A DNA stretch of 64,000 nt. Origin: Oscillospiraceae bacterium. GTDB lineage: Bacteria > Bacillota > Clostridia > Oscillospirales > Ruminococcaceae. Positions 60,116 through 64,000 of the stretch are shown here, in pieces. Location: NCBI GenBank assembly GCA_015067185.1, contig SVMZ01000009.1:28393-92392 (forward strand), given 5' to 3'. The notes under the pieces were generated by a model, which had not been told where the DNA came from, did no database searches, and saw only the letters and a list, made by a program, of their open reading frames with translations. Made by a program: the position numbers and the translations under genes. The stretch's first letter is position 1; the number at the start of each line of letters is the position of its first letter.

Positions 60116-62644
60116 TTATGCAAAAAACTTCAAAGTGGCGATCTCAAAGCCTCGCAATCGAACAAAGACCGTTTTATCAAAGGAAATCTTTTCCGCTTCT
60201 TGTTCGGGCATATCCGATTTGTAAATGTCGGTGACCCACTCCGGTACCGACAGACAAATCTCCCCATCCTGCCCGCTTTGCTCAGTGATGCGTATAACGA
60301 TGCCTTTACCATCCTCGGCGGGCTTGATGTGCGTAACCATGGCGGTTCCGCTGAGGACCAGCGGCATTTCGACTATCGGGAGTGCGCGATCGATCGGAAG
60401 GAGGGACCTTGAAACCTGTTCGGCATCGGCAAAGACGTGCGATTTTCCAAAGGTGCTTCCGTAAGCAACCATTTCAAGGTGAAAACGATGCTCTCCCTCG
60501 TCACGCATCCCATCATATTCAAGCATGGTATAGCTTTCTGGCTCGTGTAAGCAGACAGGATAGGCAGGACTGCGCAACACCGAAACATACAGATGTTTAC
60601 AACCATTCTCCGCGGTAATACGGTAAGAGGGCGTGCCGCAGTTGAGGATAGCCACGCTTTTTTGCGCGCTTTCCAAACCACCAAATCGGAATGCCGGCCA
60701 ATCTCCGTTCGCACCGTTCCATTCATAGCTTGGCTCATACGGCTCACGGTGCAGCCATCCTCCGGGAATACCGTAAATATCACGGCCGTTTTCTACGGTC
60801 AAAGGAAAGCGAACCATGAGACGCCGATTGAAGATCCCCCACTTGGCGTTTGCCTCGAGCATAATTCGGTCACAGCCGTCAATCAGCAGAACCGACCAGC
60901 ATACCACGGGAGCAAAGACCTCTCCCGTACCCTTCATGGAGGTTTGGGTTTTATAACAGATCCGTGTATATGTTTCTCCGCGTTCGACACGATAAAGCGC
61001 AGTCTGTTCTGCCAGAGGCGTGGTAACCTGAGGCGGCTCCAGCGTGGCCCAGGGTGATCCAATGTCACTTTGCAGAACCCACTCAAAGGGGCGGGCACCG
61101 TTCACTGTATCCGCAATGATACCAAACCGTTTGTCTATGACACGGCGAATCCCCTTTTCATCTGCTTCCAGTTTGAAATATTCATTTTCTGCACCAAAGA
61201 CTTCACCGTCATCCAAGCGGCAAAAGATCTCTTCCTTACCCGTGAAGACCGTTTCCAGCAGAGCCGATTGCTGTTGATCTCTTGACAAAATGACCTCTGG
61301 AGGCGGTAAACATTCGATTTGTTTAGCGGTATAAGGTGGCAGGTTGCAAACGCGTGCCAATCTACCGTCAACGGTATGATACAAGCCGTTAAAGACCACA
61401 GATGTGGGATTAAATAAATACAGTTCCCTTGTTTCATCTTGATGCTCAGCGAAGTCATCCCTCAGATATTGAGCGCGGCAGACTGTATCCACTTCATCAT
61501 ATAATTTCATGATTTCGTCATAACCGGCATCCACAATGGTACCATATGCGGCATCATGAAAGGCGCAAAGCAAAAAATTTCGCCATATGCGGTCATAAGA
61601 AAAGGCTTTCTGACCGTTGATCAGTGCCATAGCGGCCAAAGTTTCGCCAGCAAGCAGCTTGTTTTCCGAATCAGCAAGTCGCTGCTTTGTACGAATGCGC
61701 GTCACATAGCCTCCTGTTGTGTTGGGATTAAATTCAGGACTGCTACGCACCTTGAGATCAGTGAAATCTCCCTGCTCAATCTGTGCGATCTCCTTTTGAT
61801 AGCGTTCCAGTAAATAATCCCAATGTCCCAAGGAAATATCAACACCAGTTTGCTGCCGTAAGGTCTCCATTTGAGAGAGAATACCGCTGTCAGGAGTTAT
61901 TTCCTCTCCGCCCACACGCATCACGCCGCTATCTATACTTTTAGAGCTGATCTGCACAGGTGCTCTGTGCGCTTCGCCGTGTGCAAGATCTATCCCCTTG
62001 CCCTCGCAGATCGTACACACGGTGCCGTTAACTTCCCCAAACCCTTTGCAGGCACCGCAAGGACGGTACTTGAAGAATCCGCCGCCACCGCCCAAATGAG
62101 CGTGCTTGCTGACACAGATTGCGCTTTTATCCAGCCCCACCCAAACGTCATCGTCATAAGGGTTATAATAGATCTCGGTCACGTACCGAGCGCCAAAGGC
62201 CTTCAGAATTTGCGGAAGCTGGGCGCTGTTTCCAAAAGCATCGCTTCTGTTGGCAATTTTCGGTGTTTCGCCTACGAATTTTTAAAAAAATGCATCGGAG
62301 ATCAGATAATTGCGAATGATTGCCTCGGGACTGACCATGTTGCTATCCAACACCACGTAACCGGTGTTGGTGGTTTTTAGAATGCCGTTTTGATAAAGTA
62401 CTTTGATCTCTTCTTCTCTTTCCGGAAAACGCTCTAAAAAAGTCTCCACCGCGCAAGGAGACTCGATCTGAAAGCAATATCCCGTCTGCTCCTTTGCAAG
62501 CTCCAGATTTTTTTCGATATAGAATCTCTCAATCTCTTCATAAGAAATAAAGCGCGCGCCTTTGTAAATAATATCCTTTTTGAAGCACCTGCGCCAGATC
62601 TGATCAAAATGGTTTTCTACCACTGCAACAAGCTTTCGTTTCAT
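60116..62644 (-). pseudogene. GH38 alpha-mannosidase-like gene with one in-frame stop
   Basis: The first frame (62644-62282, 120 codons) and the following one (62281-60116) are the same reading frame separated by a single TAA at 62284-62282. Joined, they read as one GH38 protein of about 840 residues: N-terminal HFDQIW (zinc H-x-D), PEREEEIKVLYQNGIL, EAIIRNYLISDAFF [stop] KFVGETPKIANRSDAFGNS and AQLPQILKAFG, with the nucleophile Asp in SDAFG. Then come the helical middle (AFHDAAYGTIVDAGYDEI) and the C-terminal beta domain. AAAAGGAG precedes the ATG at 62644; the second half has no ribosome binding site. An unusual CxxCxGxG(x)nCxxCxGxG insert lies at 62059-62000. Sequencing error, recent nonsense mutation or readthrough are all possible. 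Confidence 0.85.
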
Positions 62645-62756
62645 AGTTAGTCTCCTTTTATGATGAACCTGGTAATATTATAAAGAACAAAGTACGCGGA
62701 AACAATGTAATAAATTGCGCGGAAACAGTAATATTTTGACTTTTATTATCTGGTAA

Positions 62757-62786
62757 TTGACAAATTTAAAAAGAATATGGTACTAT
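62757..62786 (+). promoter_or_regulatory. Promoter of the AraC gene next to the mannosidase
   Basis: TTGACA, 18-base spacer, TACTAT; about 25 bases before the GTG start. Confidence 0.6.
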
Positions 62787-62815
62787 ATTGCTATTGCTAA
62801 GCGGAGGTAACAAGA

Positions 62816-63649
62816 GTGTTTAAGGAACGACTACGCCAACAAATGTGGATACTGGACTATACTCCTATGCCCGATCAGCAAGGATCCACCGTGTTTTCCC
62901 CTTTGCATTACGGTGACACGCTGGAGATAGTTTTGACATGCGGTATTGATGGTGACATGATCATCAACGGCAAGTCCTTTCAAATTGAAGGCAAACGCGT
63001 ATTTGTAATTCCACCCAAAACTCTGCACGCATCCATCTATCACACGGGCGGAAAATACCCGGGGGACGTGATTGCCGCTTTTCACATCAACGTAGAAGCG
63101 ATACGCCCCGTTTTGGATATCGAGCGACTGCTGAGCATGGATCAGCGTTCTTTTTTGATGTTACCGACCGTCTGCAAGGATTTTGACGCGATCCAAACCT
63201 GTATTCAATCCATTTTAGAAGAAAGTTCCTCGACCGCACATGCCCTGCAGTATTTGATCCGCTTGTTTGATCTGATTTGCCAAAGCGGCGCTGACGAATC
63301 CTATTCACTTCAAGGAGGAGAGGAAGCTACACGCTTGGTCAACTGGATTGAGCAGCATTTTGCCGAACGGCTGACCGTAGAAGAAGCGGCCGCGTATTTT
63401 GGATATAACAAGTATTATTTTTGCAAATGGATCCGTCGTCATACCGGTGTCAGCTTTAGTAATTTTGTGAATGCCATTCGCATCAACCACGCTTGTACGC
63501 TGCTTCTGTCGGGCTACTCGGTGGAAGAATGCGCAGAAAAATGCGGTTATTACGATCCTTCTTATTTCATCAAGGTATTTAAGCAGTTCACAAATCAAAC
63601 ACCAAAAAAATATGCGGAACAAAAATGCCAATATAACAAGAAGGCTTGA
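62816..63649 (+). CDS. AraC-family regulator, divergent from the mannosidase gene
   Basis: A 277-residue regulator starting with GTG, with GGAGG 9 bases upstream. The N-terminal cupin (VFSPLHYGDTLEIVLTCGIDG, VFVIPPKTLHASIYH) is followed by a linker and two helix-turn-helix motifs (LTVEEAAAYFGYNKYYFCKW; SVEECAEKCGYYDPSYFIKVF). It probably controls the divergent GH38 gene in response to a mannose-type oligosaccharide (inference). Its codon use is richer in CGC, ACC and GTA than most neighbours. Confidence 0.9.
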   Translation: MFKERLRQQMWILDYTPMPDQQGSTVFSPLHYGDTLEIVLTCGIDGDMIINGKSFQIEGKRVFVIPPKTLHASIYHTGGKYPGDVIAAFHINVEAIRPVLDIERLLSMDQRSFLMLPTVCKDFDAIQTCIQSILEESSSTAHALQYLIRLFDLICQSGADESYSLQGGEEATRLVNWIEQHFAERLTVEEAAAYFGYNKYYFCKWIRRHTGVSFSNFVNAIRINHACTLLLSGYSVEECAEKCGYYDPSYFIKVFKQFTNQTPKKYAEQKCQYNKKA

Positions 63650-63692
63650 ACTGTGCATGAATTGCCTCAAATCGTATGGACAACAAAAATAG

Positions 63693-63729
63693 GGGAGATC
63701 CGCGATGAAAAAATCACAAAGATCTCCCT
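63693..63729 (+). terminator. Terminator of the AraC gene
   Basis: GGGAGATC pairs with GATCTCCC around a 20-base loop, followed by TAAAAAGG; weak T-tract. Confidence 0.6.
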
Positions 63730-63843
63730 AAAAAGGCAAGGGAAAGGTTCATTTTCGCTACCTTGCCAGAAAATGCCGATTGCATCTTTTTATTTTCACT
63801 AAAATCCGATTTTCAAAAAAGTGAGGAAAACGGAGAAAAAGTA

Positions 63844-63878
63844 AAATCGACGAATTTCTGTCGAAATTCGTCGATTTT
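63844..63878. terminator. Terminator next to tRNA-Cys
   Basis: A near-perfect 14-15-bp stem AAATCGACGAATTTC / GAAATTCGTCGATTT with a TGTC loop and T-tract, directly after the CCA end of the tRNA on the minus strand; it should work in both directions. Confidence 0.88.
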
Positions 63879-63953
<75 letters not shown>

Positions 63954-63966
63954 ATATTTAGTTTTA

Positions 63967-63993
63967 TAAAAAGCCTCGTCGAGTGTCGAGGCT
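63967..63993 (-). terminator. Terminator of a gene beyond the right edge
   Basis: On the minus strand AGCCTCG / CGAGGCT with an 8-base loop and TTTTTAT tail, so transcription coming from beyond 64000 ends here, just before the tRNA. Confidence 0.75.
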
Positions 63994-64000
63994 CTTTATA

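Noticed and set aside
60116..62182. Treating the second mannosidase part as an independent gene starting at GTG 62182
   Set aside because: The frame is open and homologous for 33 more codons upstream to the stop at 62282, and no ribosome binding site precedes the GTG.

Overview
The window looks like a chromosomal segment of an anaerobic, probably gut-dwelling Clostridia-class Bacillota; the order is not resolvable from the sequence. Reasons: YesM/YesN-type two-component pair, Lpl/Ytc-type sugar ABC importer without its own ATPase, AraM, ThyX, MltG, a DegV protein, a LysM/M14 cell-wall endopeptidase, near-canonical sigma-A promoters and strong GGAGG ribosome binding sites, and a tRNA with encoded CCA. 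I see no rRNA, CRISPR array, insertion sequence or phage gene.

Layout. 1-545: end of a metallophosphoesterase. 628-6854 (minus): a GH106-like glycosidase and a YesM/YesN sensor-regulator pair. 7304-11260 (plus): a three-gene carbohydrate ABC importer with strong codon bias. 11423-20272 (plus): seven paralogous xylose-isomerase-like TIM-barrel proteins, five in tandem and two further on behind an XRE regulator and a DegV protein, followed by a Gfo/Idh/MocA dehydrogenase (20388-21431). 21560-22210: HAD phosphatase. 22286-29578 (minus): a probable eight-gene housekeeping operon thyX - tmk-like - DUF2156 - GNAT - DJ-1 - 5-FCL - mltG - U32 peptidase. 29789-33700: pcrA and a DUF1846 gene. 33904-35464: KDG kinase and a small membrane-anchored protein. 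35767-39176 (plus): LarA-like racemase, lipoprotein, nucleoside hydrolase. 39235-42939 (minus): MBOAT acyltransferase, DHHW partner and a methyltransferase-GNAT fusion. 43103-44380: PGBD-LysM-M14 endopeptidase. 44463-48083 (minus): FGGY kinase - araD - araM behind a short leader with an intrinsic terminator. 48401-59653: tadA, deoC, AraC regulators, an EamA transporter, a sialidase/sialic-acid-lyase pair, a HisC-like aminotransferase, a DeoR regulator, an EutH-like transporter next to a GH43-like enzyme, and a methyltransferase. 60116-62644: a GH38-type mannosidase gene split by one in-frame TAA, with a divergent AraC regulator. 63879-63953: tRNA-Cys(GCA).

How it fits together. Most of the window is a catabolic estate for plant or host glycans: sensing (YesMN and several AraC proteins), import (solute-binding lipoprotein plus two permeases), cytoplasmic glycosidases without signal peptides, and sugar isomerases, dehydrogenases, kinases and aldolases. 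The best candidate for an undescribed system is 7304-21431, where one importer feeds a set of seven TIM-barrel isomerase/epimerase paralogs and one sugar dehydrogenase. All seven paralogs keep the metal-site residues and fall into two or three subgroups, which suggests diversification over related substrates; an oxidise-then-isomerise or eliminate route, as in 3-keto-glycoside catabolism, is my inference. Notable RNA-level features are a hairpin that would bring a distant Shine-Dalgarno next to the permease start codon, hairpins at the predicted 5' ends of two isomerase mRNAs, an attenuator-like leader before the FGGY kinase, and a terminator whose descending arm carries the ribosome binding site of the next gene.
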